NCBI GenBank assembly: GCA_020350825.1
Contig: CP070724.1
Coordinates: 1,459,822 to 1,523,821, forward strand
Reading direction: 5' to 3'
Source of the DNA: Thermoplasmatales archaeon
GTDB taxonomy: Archaea > Thermoplasmatota > E2 > DHVEG-1
Length of the DNA: 64,000 bases
The translations under genes were made by a program, and so were the position numbers. Below, piece by piece: positions 35,817-45,451 of the stretch (position 1 is the stretch's first letter; every line of letters starts with the position of its first letter). The notes under the pieces are model-generated. The model was given only the letters and a program-made list of their open reading frames with translations, ran no database searches and was not told the DNA's origin.

Positions 35817-37787
35817 ATGGATTTATTTCCCTATGATCTGCGTAAAAACCAGGAAAACATAATGCGAGATATCAGAAATACGCTCGAGGTAAGAAAACAT
35901 TTTGTATTTGAATCAGGAACCGGCTCTGGAAAAACCATTTGTGCACTTTCTTCAACACTACAATATGCATTGGAAAGCAATAAAAAAATAGTTTATACGA
36001 CTCGTACAAACGCTCAGCAAAGACAAGTCATTCTAGAGCTACGTGCAATTCGAAAGAAGAAAAATGACAACCGAATTTTTGGATTAGGAATGCAAGGTCG
36101 AGCCAATATGTGCATTATTGCTAAAAACGATCCTGAAATCGGTAATGGTTCATCTGAGGAACTTTCGAAATTCTGTTCAAATCTAAAGAAAAAGGTATTG
36201 TCGGATAAGAAAAACGAAGGTTGCAAATATTATAGAAATTTTGTTGGAGATAAGCAAAAGATTGACAAAATAATTGAATGGACAAGGCAAAAATTACCTA
36301 CAGCAGAAGAATTTGTAGAATATTGCGAAAAAAATATAGTGTGTCCTTATGAAATGAATAAAATACTCATAAAAGAAGCGATAGTGATCGTTGTCCCTTA
36401 CATATATGTTTTTGCTAAATCTATCCGAATTATGTTTTTTGATTGGCTATCAATATCTGAGGATGATATTCTTTTAGTGGTTGACGAAGCACATAATCTC
36501 CCTGATTATCTAAGAGATTTATTTTCTGCGCAACTTAGTGTATGGATGCTTAATAGTTGTGTTTTTGAAGCTGAAAAGGTTGGTGATCCTTCTATAGCTA
36601 ATGGAAAAATTTCTGTTTCAAAATTTTGTAAAATTTTATTAGAAATTGTAAATGATCTGAGAGATACATATGTTTACGGTATTTTAGAGAACGGTATCAG
36701 AAGAAACTCACACATTAAGAATGATGCGTTTATTCCATCTCATGAATTAGAATCAGAGATTTTATCTCGATTGAAAATCACAAGTAAAACATTTCGTGAT
36801 ATCGTCAGCGATTTAATTGCATATGGTGAAAAAATTCAGGATTATAGACAAAAAGAAGGTAAACTTCCCCGTTCTTATATTCATAAGCTTGGTATCTTTT
36901 TGGAATTTTGGATAACAGTTGAGATGGATCAATATATTAAATTGATTGTTGATTCAATCGAGGGAAAAAATCCGCGTATTGAAGCGTATTGTATAGATCC
37001 ATCCATTGGAACTGGCATTATAAATGAATTTCATTCTTCTATTCATATGTCAGGTACATTGAAACCTCTTGAGGAATATCGTGATTCATTGGGCCTTTCG
37101 CAAGATACCGAATTAGTTTTTTATCCTTCTCCTTTTTCCAGGGAAAATAGAAGAATATTTTTTATTCGGGATGTTACAACAAGATATGAGGAGATAACAA
37201 GAGATAAAACAATAATTTCAAGAATGTGGCGACATATTACTGATATCTGTAATACCTTTCCAAAGAATACCATGGTGTTTTTCCCTAGCTTTAACATACT
37301 TTCCATGTTTCGAAATAAGGGATATTTTACTGACATTGAACGTTGTTTGTATGTAGAAGAACAAGCAATGTCTCAATCAGATTTGATGGATTTGGTAATA
37401 GATTTTAAGAGATGTGGAGTAGAAAATAGTAATGGCGCTACTCTTTTTTCTGTTATAGGTGGAAGGATTAGTGAAGGAATGGATTTTCCAGCTGAACAAC
37501 TTGAGATAGCAGTTATAGTAGGAATTCCCTATCCAAAACCTACGGCCAGACAGCGAGGTCTTCAGCGATATTACGATTTAAAATTTTGCAAAGGGTGGGA
37601 ATATACTGTAAATGCGCCAGCTGCAAGAAAATTACTTCAATCTATTGGCAGGCTTATTCGTAATGAGAAAGATTGTGGAGTAGCTATTATTCTGGACAAG
37701 AGAGCACCACGTTTTAAACAGTATATTAGCGATATGAGAGAATCAAAAAATCCTTTAGCAGATATTAGTAACTTTATGAACAGGTGA
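35817..37787 (+). CDS. xpd: DNA helicase XPD/Rad3 family
   Basis: A 5'-3' superfamily 2 DNA helicase with an iron-sulfur cluster, linked to DNA repair. Walker A is SGTGSGKT (33-40), Walker B VVDEAHN (221-227), motif V GGRISEGMDFP, motif VI QSIGRLIRNEKD. Four cysteines able to hold the cluster are C99, C120, C136 and C176 (in CPYEM); C170 is also nearby. The length of 656 aa is normal for the archaeal enzyme. Divergent from taw2; no SD, so probably leaderless. Confidence 0.93.
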   Translation: MDLFPYDLRKNQENIMRDIRNTLEVRKHFVFESGTGSGKTICALSSTLQYALESNKKIVYTTRTNAQQRQVILELRAIRKKKNDNRIFGLGMQGRANMCIIAKNDPEIGNGSSEELSKFCSNLKKKVLSDKKNEGCKYYRNFVGDKQKIDKIIEWTRQKLPTAEEFVEYCEKNIVCPYEMNKILIKEAIVIVVPYIYVFAKSIRIMFFDWLSISEDDILLVVDEAHNLPDYLRDLFSAQLSVWMLNSCVFEAEKVGDPSIANGKISVSKFCKILLEIVNDLRDTYVYGILENGIRRNSHIKNDAFIPSHELESEILSRLKITSKTFRDIVSDLIAYGEKIQDYRQKEGKLPRSYIHKLGIFLEFWITVEMDQYIKLIVDSIEGKNPRIEAYCIDPSIGTGIINEFHSSIHMSGTLKPLEEYRDSLGLSQDTELVFYPSPFSRENRRIFFIRDVTTRYEEITRDKTIISRMWRHITDICNTFPKNTMVFFPSFNILSMFRNKGYFTDIERCLYVEEQAMSQSDLMDLVIDFKRCGVENSNGATLFSVIGGRISEGMDFPAEQLEIAVIVGIPYPKPTARQRGLQRYYDLKFCKGWEYTVNAPAARKLLQSIGRLIRNEKDCGVAIILDKRAPRFKQYISDMRESKNPLADISNFMNR

Positions 37788-37789
37788 GT

Positions 37790-37960
37790 TTATTTGGGAA
37801 GTAGATCTGGGATTCCATCTTCAATAGAATAAGTGCACTTGCATTTTTCACAAGTAAAACTACCTAAGATTATCTCTCCACTCTCTTCTTTTTCTACCTT
37901 CAGTTTTAAATCTCCTTTGCATGTTGGACAGCAAAGAATGTTTACCAAATCTTTTTTCAT
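37790..37960 (-). CDS. trm112: Trm112-like methyltransferase activator, 56 aa
   Basis: A small zinc protein that stabilises and activates several RNA and protein methyltransferases in archaea and eukaryotes. It starts MKKDLVNILCCPTCKGDL and has a second pair CEKCKC; it closes with YSIEDGIPDLLP, the family's conserved tail. The gene lies 17 nt after the YhaM-like gene in the same direction and two bases from the XPD stop on the other strand. It is short and easily missed. Confidence 0.9.
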   Translation of the reverse strand: MKKDLVNILCCPTCKGDLKLKVEKEESGEIILGSFTCEKCKCTYSIEDGIPDLLPK

Positions 37961-37977
37961 AATCTCACTTCTCTTAT

Positions 37978-39054
37978 TTAGTATTCCCCTAAAAAAATTA
38001 GTCTATTTTTTCCTACATCCGAATCGAATATAAATGCCCATTTGTCATCGGTTAATTTTTTTGCTTCTTCTAACCTTTGTATGTAGTTTTTAACCTGAGA
38101 ATCCATAAGGTCGGCATAATGTAAAACGCATGCTTCAACGATCTTTGGCATTCTGGGTGAACCAAATTCATATCTTCCATGGTGGCTAAGCACTAAATGA
38201 CTCAACCACATTTCAAGTTCTTTTGAAAACTCTTTTCCTTTCTTTCTTAATTCTTCGATTTTTTCTTTTATCCATCTATCTCCCATTACAATATGTCCAA
38301 TGAAATTTCCTTCTTCTGTCTTGTCTATTGAAGCACCGTACTTATATTCTTTTAATTTTCCAATATCGTGAAGTATTGCACCGCTGATAAGTAGATCTTT
38401 GTTCATACCTGAGTATATTTCACATATGTTTTTACATAATCTTATCACACCTATAGCATGTTCTAGATTTCCACCTACGTAGTTATGATGATGTGACATT
38501 GCAGAAGGAGAATGTGTATATTCATTAACAAAATCAGGGTCGTCAAAAAATAGTGAAACCAGATTTTTTAGTTGCTTATTTTTGATTTCTTTGATGTATT
38601 TTTTAATGGTTTCATATAACTCTTTTATTTTATCTTCGTCTAAGGCTGGAATAAAATCACTTGCATCATATTCGCTAGGGGCACATCTTCTTATTCCACC
38701 TACGGTTTCATTAATGGATATCTGGGATTTTTCATCATATGTTTCTACATTTCCAGAACGTACTTGTACAACGTCTCCAGCTGAGAAACTATCATGTAAT
38801 CTTTTTACACGATCTTTGTTTTCTCCACCCCAAAATTTTACACTAATTTCTCCTGTTTTATCTGTTGCGATAAAACTAAACCACGTTCCCCTCTTATATG
38901 ACTTTAGAGGATTTTTAATTCTCACAGCAAAATAATCGTTTACAACATCTCCCTCTCTAAGATTTTCTATGAATTGTTCTTTTTTTCTTTTACCACTGTC
39001 TGTTTCAATCATGGTCTGCTCTTTTTTCTTATCATAATGATAGATATCAGCCAT
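37978..39054 (-). CDS. YhaM-like 3'-5' exoribonuclease (OB fold plus HD domain)
   Basis: Likely trims single-stranded nucleic acid from the 3' end. The N-terminal OB domain (DYFAVRIKNPLKSYKRGTW, about residues 38-115) is followed by an HD phosphohydrolase domain with HHHNYVGGNLEHAIGV, ILHDIGKLKEY and LSHHGRYEFGSPRMPKI, the metal-binding set of this family. Start ATG 39054 has TTGGAGAA before it. Co-transcribed with trm112 and beside an RNase J-like gene, giving an RNA-decay neighbourhood. Confidence 0.88.
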   Translation of the reverse strand: MADIYHYDKKKEQTMIETDSGKRKKEQFIENLREGDVVNDYFAVRIKNPLKSYKRGTWFSFIATDKTGEISVKFWGGENKDRVKRLHDSFSAGDVVQVRSGNVETYDEKSQISINETVGGIRRCAPSEYDASDFIPALDEDKIKELYETIKKYIKEIKNKQLKNLVSLFFDDPDFVNEYTHSPSAMSHHHNYVGGNLEHAIGVIRLCKNICEIYSGMNKDLLISGAILHDIGKLKEYKYGASIDKTEEGNFIGHIVMGDRWIKEKIEELRKKGKEFSKELEMWLSHLVLSHHGRYEFGSPRMPKIVEACVLHYADLMDSQVKNYIQRLEEAKKLTDDKWAFIFDSDVGKNRLIFLGEY

Positions 39055-39088
39055 CTTTATTCTCCAATAAATCTATTTTTTGATGTAC

Positions 39089-40501
39089 TTAGAGTTTATA
39101 CATTTTTCCTTCTCTAACTATCTCAATGTTTAGTGGGAATTTTTTAAACATCTCAGGATGTTCCGTATGGATAGGATAGAGTATCTTTGGATCTATTGTT
39201 TGAATAAGTTCTTTGAGATCTGAGCCGTTGATGTGGCCAGAACAGTGAGATTGAACAAATCTAAGATCATAATGATTCAACCAGTTCTGCATTCTATCAT
39301 ATGAAATTTCCATCTCTTCATTGAATGGCTCCGATAAAGAGTGTATGTACACACCGTTTTTTGGTTTTAAATCAACAAGGTGGGTGAAATACCAGAAGTT
39401 TAACACAACCATATATTGCGAAGGATTTTTTACGATATCTTCAGATTTTATTATATTTGGATATTTTAACCTGCTTTTGATAAATTTTTCAGTGTAGTCT
39501 TCATCAATATAAGTCCCTGTTTTCCGCTTGGGTTTTAAAAGCATTATGTTTTCATCTGTACTACTCGGAGACCTAAGTTTTTTATCTTTATGATACCTCT
39601 CTAAAAAACAAGCGTGTTTAAAACTTATCACAAGTTTTTTCCCAAGATCATTTGCAATTTTATAAAATGTTGTAAATCTGTCAACATCTTTGAAATTAAA
39701 GTCAACAATCGTAAGATTGTTGCATTTGGAAATCTCTTTTTTCGAGTCGTTATAGACTTTCCGCTCAGATTCATCTGTTTTTTTCCTGTCTATCCTTGTT
39801 CCTTCTGTTATCATTGCAATTGGTTTTGCTTCTTTTGCAGCATTTATAAAATCAGTTGTCATCTGAGAGTGCAATCCATGCATTCTTAAATCACCAGTGT
39901 AAACCATTGTTCCTTCTGAAGTATGAATTATATATCCGTACGATCCAGGAACACTATGATCTACATGTATTGGCTCTATATCTAGTGAATCTATAGTTAT
40001 TTTTCCCCCGGTTCTAAATGTTTTAAAGACACGTTCTATAGGTATTTTTCCGTAGTCTTTTCTAAAAATAGGTCTTTGTTTATAATTAACGACCTCACAT
40101 TCAAGATTTCGTTGACTTTGTTCTTCCACTGCATCCAATATGTATTTACATGTTTCTCCACAGTATATGGGAATGTCTTTATGAAGAAATGAAATATAAT
40201 TTGCATGATCTGCATGTGCATGGGATAAAAGAACTCCTGCAATATCAGGTTCTTCTGCTTTTCTTCCAAGTTGTTTTAGTAAATCTTTTCTATAAACACC
40301 AGAGATATCAGGTAATAGGCGTAGTTCAAGAAAATCTCCAATGCCATTGGCAGTTCTTGGGGTCAAAAATTCTTCAAAATACAGCCCTCTCCTTTTAAAA
40401 CCCATTCCAAAATCTAAGAATATCTTTGTACCATTATCATCCAGAAGGGTTTTATTTCCTCCTATTTCTCCAACACCTCCATAGAACGTTAGTTTAACCA
40501 A
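39089..40501 (-). CDS. Metallo-beta-lactamase/beta-CASP nuclease, RNase J-like
   Basis: Likely an RNA nuclease. The metal motif LSHAHADHANY (HxHxDH) is near residue 95, with further ligands at HVDHSVPGSYGY and VYTGDLRMHG. The C-terminal beta-CASP and closing part has SHCSGHINGSDLKELI and PIHTEHPEMF. The length of 470 aa fits archaeal RNase J-like enzymes. ATG 40501 is followed upstream by an AT-rich promoter-like stretch. Transcribed in the same direction as the YhaM-like gene 34 nt downstream, probably one operon. Confidence 0.88.
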   Translation of the reverse strand: MVKLTFYGGVGEIGGNKTLLDDNGTKIFLDFGMGFKRRGLYFEEFLTPRTANGIGDFLELRLLPDISGVYRKDLLKQLGRKAEEPDIAGVLLSHAHADHANYISFLHKDIPIYCGETCKYILDAVEEQSQRNLECEVVNYKQRPIFRKDYGKIPIERVFKTFRTGGKITIDSLDIEPIHVDHSVPGSYGYIIHTSEGTMVYTGDLRMHGLHSQMTTDFINAAKEAKPIAMITEGTRIDRKKTDESERKVYNDSKKEISKCNNLTIVDFNFKDVDRFTTFYKIANDLGKKLVISFKHACFLERYHKDKKLRSPSSTDENIMLLKPKRKTGTYIDEDYTEKFIKSRLKYPNIIKSEDIVKNPSQYMVVLNFWYFTHLVDLKPKNGVYIHSLSEPFNEEMEISYDRMQNWLNHYDLRFVQSHCSGHINGSDLKELIQTIDPKILYPIHTEHPEMFKKFPLNIEIVREGKMYKL

Positions 40502-40610
40502 AGATTTCTCCCCGTTTCTTTTTAAAATACATTATATGCTACATAAATGTTAGTAAACTATCAACTACTAATGTTATCATGTAAATAGAAAAAAATTTAA
40601 AAAGTAAAAT

Positions 40611-41174
40611 TTATTTTATGCTAACCTTGAAACCAGTTCCACCTTTTTGTTTTTCTTTCTTCTCTAGAACAATATCAAGTATGCCATTTTTGTAGGTTGC
40701 TTTTGTTGTTTTTGGTTTTACTTTACAAGGTAGATTAACGACTTTATGGTATTTTCTTTGAGGTGCATCAACCTTAATTTCAAAGTTACTCTCTTTTACG
40801 TTAAGATCGATATTTTCTTTTTCCACTCCAGGAATTTCAATGGTTATTGCAACATCATCCTTTCCTTCAATTATATCAGTTAATGGTTCTCGTTCCTCTG
40901 AAATTAAGGAGGTGCCCTTTGGGGTTCTAGTAGGACGGTTACCAAATTCTTGAATCCTTGGTTTACCATCAGGACCTACTTTAAAACTTAACCCGCGAAT
41001 AAAACCTTTATTTGGTTCAATTCCGCCACGTAACATATCCTCAAATAAATCTTTAAAATTGGAACTTTCAAACCATTTTTGCATTTCATCAAAGATTTTT
41101 TCAAATTCATCATCTCCAATGTAATCAAATGGGTTTTTTCTTCTTTTATCTTTATCTTCATCAATTGGTTCCAT
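40611..41174 (-). CDS. Hsp20/alpha-crystallin family small heat shock protein
   Basis: An ATP-independent chaperone that holds unfolding proteins. The first 90 residues are acidic and variable (DDEFEKIFDEMQKW). The alpha-crystallin domain spans about 100-187, with VAITIEIPGVEKENIDL and the A-x-x-x-N-G-I-L signature (ATYKNGILDIVL). The C-terminal IXI tail is weak. It lies 51 nt downstream of dnaJ in the same direction, a heat shock pair. Confidence 0.9.
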   Translation of the reverse strand: MEPIDEDKDKRRKNPFDYIGDDEFEKIFDEMQKWFESSNFKDLFEDMLRGGIEPNKGFIRGLSFKVGPDGKPRIQEFGNRPTRTPKGTSLISEEREPLTDIIEGKDDVAITIEIPGVEKENIDLNVKESNFEIKVDAPQRKYHKVVNLPCKVKPKTTKATYKNGILDIVLEKKEKQKGGTGFKVSIK

Positions 41175-41225
41175 CTTTTGTTTCTCCTATAATTTTTCCA
41201 ACATAATACTTGCAAGAACTTCTAT

Positions 41226-42335
41226 TTAATACTTTCGGTTATTATTTTTTAATTCTCTTTTTAACTCTTCTAATATTTTTCTTGCTGCTCTGCTTAGTTT
41301 TTTCGGTGTTTTTACGTGAACTTCAACATACATATCTCCAAATCCACGTCTATTTAATCGAGGCATACCTTTGTTATTTAGTTTGAATATCTCTCCGCTT
41401 TCAGAGCCCTCAGGAATTCTTAACTTTTCAGTTCCATCAAGTGTTTCTACGTCTATCTTTTCTCCTAAGGCAGCGTCTGTAAATGAAACATCTATTTTTT
41501 GGTAAAAATCTGCTCCCCTTCTTTTGAATTTATGATGATCTTTGACATGAACTACTATATAGAGATCGCCGCTTTTTACTCCTTTTCCAGGTTGTTCACC
41601 TTGGCCTGCAAGTCGAAGTTGAGCTCCTTCATCCACACCTCTTGGAATCTTAATTTCAATTTTTCTTGTTTTTTGAACAGCACCTCTTCCTCTACAGGTG
41701 GTACACAGTTCTTCTATTATTGTTCCCTGACCATTACATTTTGAACATGTGCTTACCTGAGTAAACATTCCAAATGCAGTTCTTCGAGAAGCTCTCATTT
41801 GTCCCGTTCCGTTACATTGCGGACAAGTTTTAGTATCTGTTCCAGGTTTGGCACCACTACCATTACAAACATTACAAATTTCAGTTCTTGGGACGTTTAT
41901 CTCTGTTTCTATTCCTCTGTACGCATCTTCTAAGCTTATTTCTATATCGTATCGTAAATCGCTACCTCTTCTCGTACGAGGTCTTCTTTCAAAACCCATA
42001 TGATGTCCAAAAAACCGTTCAAAGATATCATCAAATCCAAAATCAAATCCCATACCTCTGAAGATATCTCCAAAATCTGCTCCCCTAAAGATGTCTTCTG
42101 CACTATATCGTTGATCTATACCTGCATGTCCATACATATTGTACATCTTTCGTTTTTCATCGTCATAAAGAACTGCATATGCTTCAGATATTTCTTTGAA
42201 TTTTTCTTCTGCATTTTTATCTGGATTTTTATCAGGATGGTATTTTAATGCTAGTTTTCTATATGCTTTTTTAATCTCAGATTTGCTAGCATTTTTATCT
42301 ATACCAAGAATTTCATAGTAATCTCGTTTTACCAT
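41226..42335 (-). CDS. dnaJ: Chaperone DnaJ (type I)
   Basis: The co-chaperone of DnaK. It has an N-terminal J domain with [10 protein letters not shown], a Gly/Phe-rich region, and a complete zinc domain of four repeats ([32 protein letters not shown]). The C-terminal substrate domain follows ([18 protein letters not shown]). 369 aa is typical. DnaK and GrpE are not in the neighbouring sequence. The gene was probably acquired from bacteria in the deep past, as for most archaeal DnaJ. Confidence 0.96.
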   Translation of the reverse strand: MVKRDYYEILGIDKNASKSEIKKAYRKLALKYHPDKNPDKNAEEKFKEISEAYAVLYDDEKRKMYNMYGHAGIDQRYSAEDIFRGADFGDIFRGMGFDFGFDDIFERFFGHHMGFERRPRTRRGSDLRYDIEISLEDAYRGIETEINVPRTEICNVCNGSGAKPGTDTKTCPQCNGTGQMRASRRTAFGMFTQVSTCSKCNGQGTIIEELCTTCRGRGAVQKTRKIEIKIPRGVDEGAQLRLAGQGEQPGKGVKSGDLYIVVHVKDHHKFKRRGADFYQKIDVSFTDAALGEKIDVETLDGTEKLRIPEGSESGEIFKLNNKGMPRLNRRGFGDMYVEVHVKTPKKLSRAARKILEELKRELKNNNRKY

Positions 42336-42423
42336 TGCTAGCGACTGTAAATTAAAAAGGGGTATATCATTGTTATTATGATCTTTTCGCTTTAGTTTAG
42401 TATTAAATAAATCCTTAGAGAGG

Positions 42424-43140
42424 CTATATGAAAAATTGCATTATGTGTGAAAGAATATCTCCTAGGATAAACGATACTAGAAAACCAGCAAGGAGTGGTA
42501 TCATAAAGGGAATTTTGGGTGTAACCCATATCTCTTTTATCCCTTTATCTTCAAATACTTTAAATCCCTCATCGGCATCAAATTCTTTGGGTATATAAGA
42601 AAACCTTCTTTTTCCATTTTTTATTTTTTCTAAAGGCCATACAAATGATTGCTTAGCCGTTCCGATACTCATTTTATATCCTAAAACACAGTAAGGAAAC
42701 TTAACATTTCTTTTGATTATGTTGTATATCAGTAGGCTCAATGGTATCAAGATAAATAGTATAACTGCATTAGAAAATATGATCCAAGAAAATGGCATAA
42801 TAGACTCCTTCCATAATGGAAAATCAAGTATTGCTGGTTCCAATGGGACAAGTATTGCTAGAGCCATTATCGCCTTTGCATCAGCTCCACCAAAAATCAA
42901 TTTTAACCTAAAAAGAACATACATAAACACAATCATTATAGGTATAAAAACTAGGTATAGTATGTTGTCAAAACCTGTAGTAAAATACTGTATTGCTAAC
43001 AAGATTGCGCCAATTGATCCCATTAATATCCAGAGCATGTTTGCTGCTCTTCTGGTTTTTATATCGGTGTAAGATGCATAGGAAAGTATTATTACACCTA
43101 CTACTAGTCGTATTATGTTGAGTAATATCCCATCTTCCAT
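42424..43140 (-). CDS. Archaeal prepilin peptidase (A24 family)
   Basis: A membrane aspartic protease that removes class III signal peptides from pilins and archaellins. Catalytic Asp26 is in YTDIKTRR and Asp86 in FGGADAKA, the GxGD-like motif of FlaK/PibD/EppA. Six or more hydrophobic segments; a soluble loop with the segment [17 protein letters not shown] follows the fifth. It lies next to three pilin-like genes and opposite the secretion ATPase, so it very likely processes the pilins of this locus. Confidence 0.9.
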   Translation of the reverse strand: MEDGILLNIIRLVVGVIILSYASYTDIKTRRAANMLWILMGSIGAILLAIQYFTTGFDNILYLVFIPIMIVFMYVLFRLKLIFGGADAKAIMALAILVPLEPAILDFPLWKESIMPFSWIIFSNAVILFILIPLSLLIYNIIKRNVKFPYCVLGYKMSIGTAKQSFVWPLEKIKNGKRRFSYIPKEFDADEGFKVFEDKGIKEIWVTPKIPFMIPLLAGFLVSFILGDILSHIMQFFI

Positions 43141-43295
43141 TATATCAAAATGATATTGGAAAAGGTCATATTAAGGTAATTGGTGAATTGTTTAAACTAA
43201 TAATAAAAAAAGTATTTTTCGTTATTTTATATCTGTTCTATTGTAAATTGAAAAGATTAACAAAAGAGGTATTAATAAAGGCAATGAGATCAGTT

Positions 43296-43730
43296 TTATT
43301 TTAAATAAAAATAATTACAGGATCCTACAGTTTTTCCATTGTGTATCATTGATACTACATAATTAGTGCCTGTGTTTATTCCAGTTAAGATTATTGTATC
43401 TCCTGTTTTTATTTCGCCATCTGATCCAACGTTTATTTTCCCATTTCCTTCATATTTACCACTCGTTTGATTAATTATCTGAATAATAACTGAGTCGTTC
43501 ATAACTGGGCCGTTTTGTACACCTGATATGAAGATATGGTCACCCTCTTGTATCATACCCACTGATGGAAAAAATTTTTTTTGTACGCCGCCTGGGATTT
43601 CACTAAGATATAGATATACCGCTACAGAGAGAAATAATGCAATAGCTACAAGGATAAAAATACTTAGGAAAAAATGAGATGCATGGGTATTATTAATGAT
43701 TTTCCTATTTTTTTGCATATTTCTAAACAC
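43296..43730 (-). CDS. Pilin-like membrane-anchored protein, 144 aa
   Basis: Unknown exact role. A single N-terminal hydrophobic helix (about residues 20-42) follows a polar leader, and the rest is a beta-rich domain with patterns (EGDHIFISGVQNGP, KTGDTIILTGINTG) parallel to the two class III pilins beside it. It lacks the AVSAVIG cleavage-site motif, so it may be a diverged minor pilin or a pilus-associated protein. Same strand as the pilins and prepilin peptidase. Confidence 0.65.
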   Translation of the reverse strand: MFRNMQKNRKIINNTHASHFFLSIFILVAIALFLSVAVYLYLSEIPGGVQKKFFPSVGMIQEGDHIFISGVQNGPVMNDSVIIQIINQTSGKYEGNGKINVGSDGEIKTGDTIILTGINTGTNYVVSMIHNGKTVGSCNYFYLK

Positions 43731-44028
43731 TAGTTAGGTTTTTTTAATTAATTGAAATTATTATTATGTTACGACTTAAAGATTAGTTATATATAGTATA
43801 TAAAAATAACTTGAAAAAAATCCAAAATGATAAATTTACATTTTGATATAAAAATCGGGAAAATGCTACTTTGCATGTTTGGAAGGTATTTACAAAATCC
43901 CCATCTGATGATTTCAGACCTGCAAGAATTATACGATCTAAGCAATAGAAATTCTTGAAGTATCATATATAGAAGAAAAATGGAGTAGCCTGAAATTAAC
44001 CCTCATTTCTATGTTTACTATATCGGTT

Positions 44029-44514
44029 TTAGTAGCTCGTGGACTGGCTGTAAAAGATATTGGAACCTGTGTTTATATCGTTAATAATAAAGATGAAATT
44101 ACCGTCCTGTGCCTTTACTGAAAAAACATCGCCAGTATTGACATGACCATCACCGTTATTATCGGTAAAATTTACCCATGCAGTAATAGTACCAGAAGGT
44201 ATGCTACCATCGAGACTGACATTAAGTCCAATCCCTGTAGTACTATTTATAACGGCGGCAGCAATGCTCGTGTTTTTTACTGGATCTCCCTCTATACCAG
44301 TTACATACCAAATGATTTCGTTATTATCATTATTTTTATCGTACTCACTTAACAATAAAGTTGATTTCTTTGTGGGTTCACCGCCAGTCATACCATTGAC
44401 ATAGACATACACTGTTGTAGCAATAGCTACAGTTATAGAGACCATTAGAATAACACCGATAACAGCAGATACTGCTTCTTCTTCACCCTTATTAAACCTT
44501 CTATTTGCTTTCAT
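44029..44514 (-). CDS. Archaeal type IV pilin, class III signal peptide
   Basis: A pilus subunit. N-terminal KANRRFNKGEEEAVSAVIG is the prepilin leader with the peptidase site, followed by the assembly helix VILMVSITVAIATTVYVYV. The remaining 110 residues form a beta-rich head with an NDNGDGHVNTGDVF segment of calcium-binding style. A close paralogue lies 114 nt upstream, so these arose by tandem duplication. Confidence 0.92.
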   Translation of the reverse strand: MKANRRFNKGEEEAVSAVIGVILMVSITVAIATTVYVYVNGMTGGEPTKKSTLLLSEYDKNNDNNEIIWYVTGIEGDPVKNTSIAAAVINSTTGIGLNVSLDGSIPSGTITAWVNFTDNNGDGHVNTGDVFSVKAQDGNFIFIINDINTGSNIFYSQSTSY

Positions 44515-44628
44515 ATTTACCCGTGTTCAACATTTTTTTCAATAACTTAATTTGGGTACAAATGTATTATATATGATTAAATAAAAAAAGAGGGGGGGCA
44601 AAAGTGGCCCAAATGAAATAGCTTAACT

Positions 44629-45078
44629 TTAGTATTTAGTAGTTGCACTCTTGAAAAGGAGGGCACCGGTACCACTATCGGATAATGTAAAGACGTAGCT
44701 GCCGGTTGATGTAGTATTTACTGCAAAAGTATCTCCTGAATTTACATAGGTATCAGCGTTGTTATCGTTAAAGGAAAGTGTCGCACCAGTAACATTTTGA
44801 CCGTTGGTATCTAACAAAGTCCATCTATATTCAGTACTTCCAATTGTTTCTCCTTCAACTTGGGATACCATCCAAATAACTTGGTATGCACTGGTATCTC
44901 GGTCAAATACATTCATTGCTACCGTTGAAGATGTCGTAGTTGTTCCACCAATCATACCACTGACATAGACATACACTGTTGCAGCAATCGCTACGGTAAT
45001 AGCAACCATTAGAATAACACCGATAACTGCAGATACTGCTTCTTCCTCACCTTCTATAAATCTTCTATTTGCTTTCAT
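44629..45078 (-). CDS. Archaeal type IV pilin, class III signal peptide (paralogue)
   Basis: A pilus subunit of 149 residues. Its leader and helix (FIEGEEEAVSAVIGVILM) are nearly the same as in the neighbouring pilin, while the head is diverged except for FNDNNADTYVNSGDTF near the end. GGAGAG and GGGAAT precede ATG 45078, and two TATA-like runs lie 45-80 nt upstream. With its own strong promoter it may be the major subunit; that is inference. Confidence 0.92.
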   Translation of the reverse strand: MKANRRFIEGEEEAVSAVIGVILMVAITVAIAATVYVYVSGMIGGTTTTSSTVAMNVFDRDTSAYQVIWMVSQVEGETIGSTEYRWTLLDTNGQNVTGATLSFNDNNADTYVNSGDTFAVNTTSTGSYVFTLSDSGTGALLFKSATTKY

Positions 45079-45451
45079 ATTCCCATTCTCTCCTAGCCAA
45101 GTTTTGGCTTTTTAATATAAATAACATACTTGGTATATATACTTTTTGAATTATATCTTCATGTTTTTTGGGTCTTTCAAACCTATACAATATCACTTAT
45201 CTCACCAAATATGTTATCTAATATCGTGACATGACTTTGTTGCATGTGATATTTAAACATGTCCAAGAAAACTAGCAAAACTATCGTAATTTCAATTTGT
45301 AAAAACGACACATTTAAAAACTCAACTAAAATTTAACAGAAATATTTATTAGAATAATAGTTGCTTACCTATTTGTAAAATTAAGAAATGGGATGCAATA
45401 AAGAAAATTTATTGTGGAGCGTCTGTCAAAAACATTTGGGATGGGATAAGA
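45079..45451 (-). promoter_or_regulatory. Divergent promoter region between the pilin genes and the secretion operon
   Basis: About 373 nt without a gene. Toward the pilin side, on the minus strand, TATA-like AGTATATATACC and TTATTTATATTAAAAAG occur at about 45112-45148. Toward the other side, TTTATT and TTTAA-rich stretches occur at about 45320-45410 and a GGGATGGGAT site sits before ATG 45452. Pilins and secretion machinery are therefore probably expressed from adjacent but separate promoters. Confidence 0.45.

Noticed and set aside
43731..44028. Possible gene remnant between pilin-like genes
   Set aside because: Short frames with some protein-like character (for example a FTKSPSDDFRP stretch) but no start, ribosome binding site or recognised homology.
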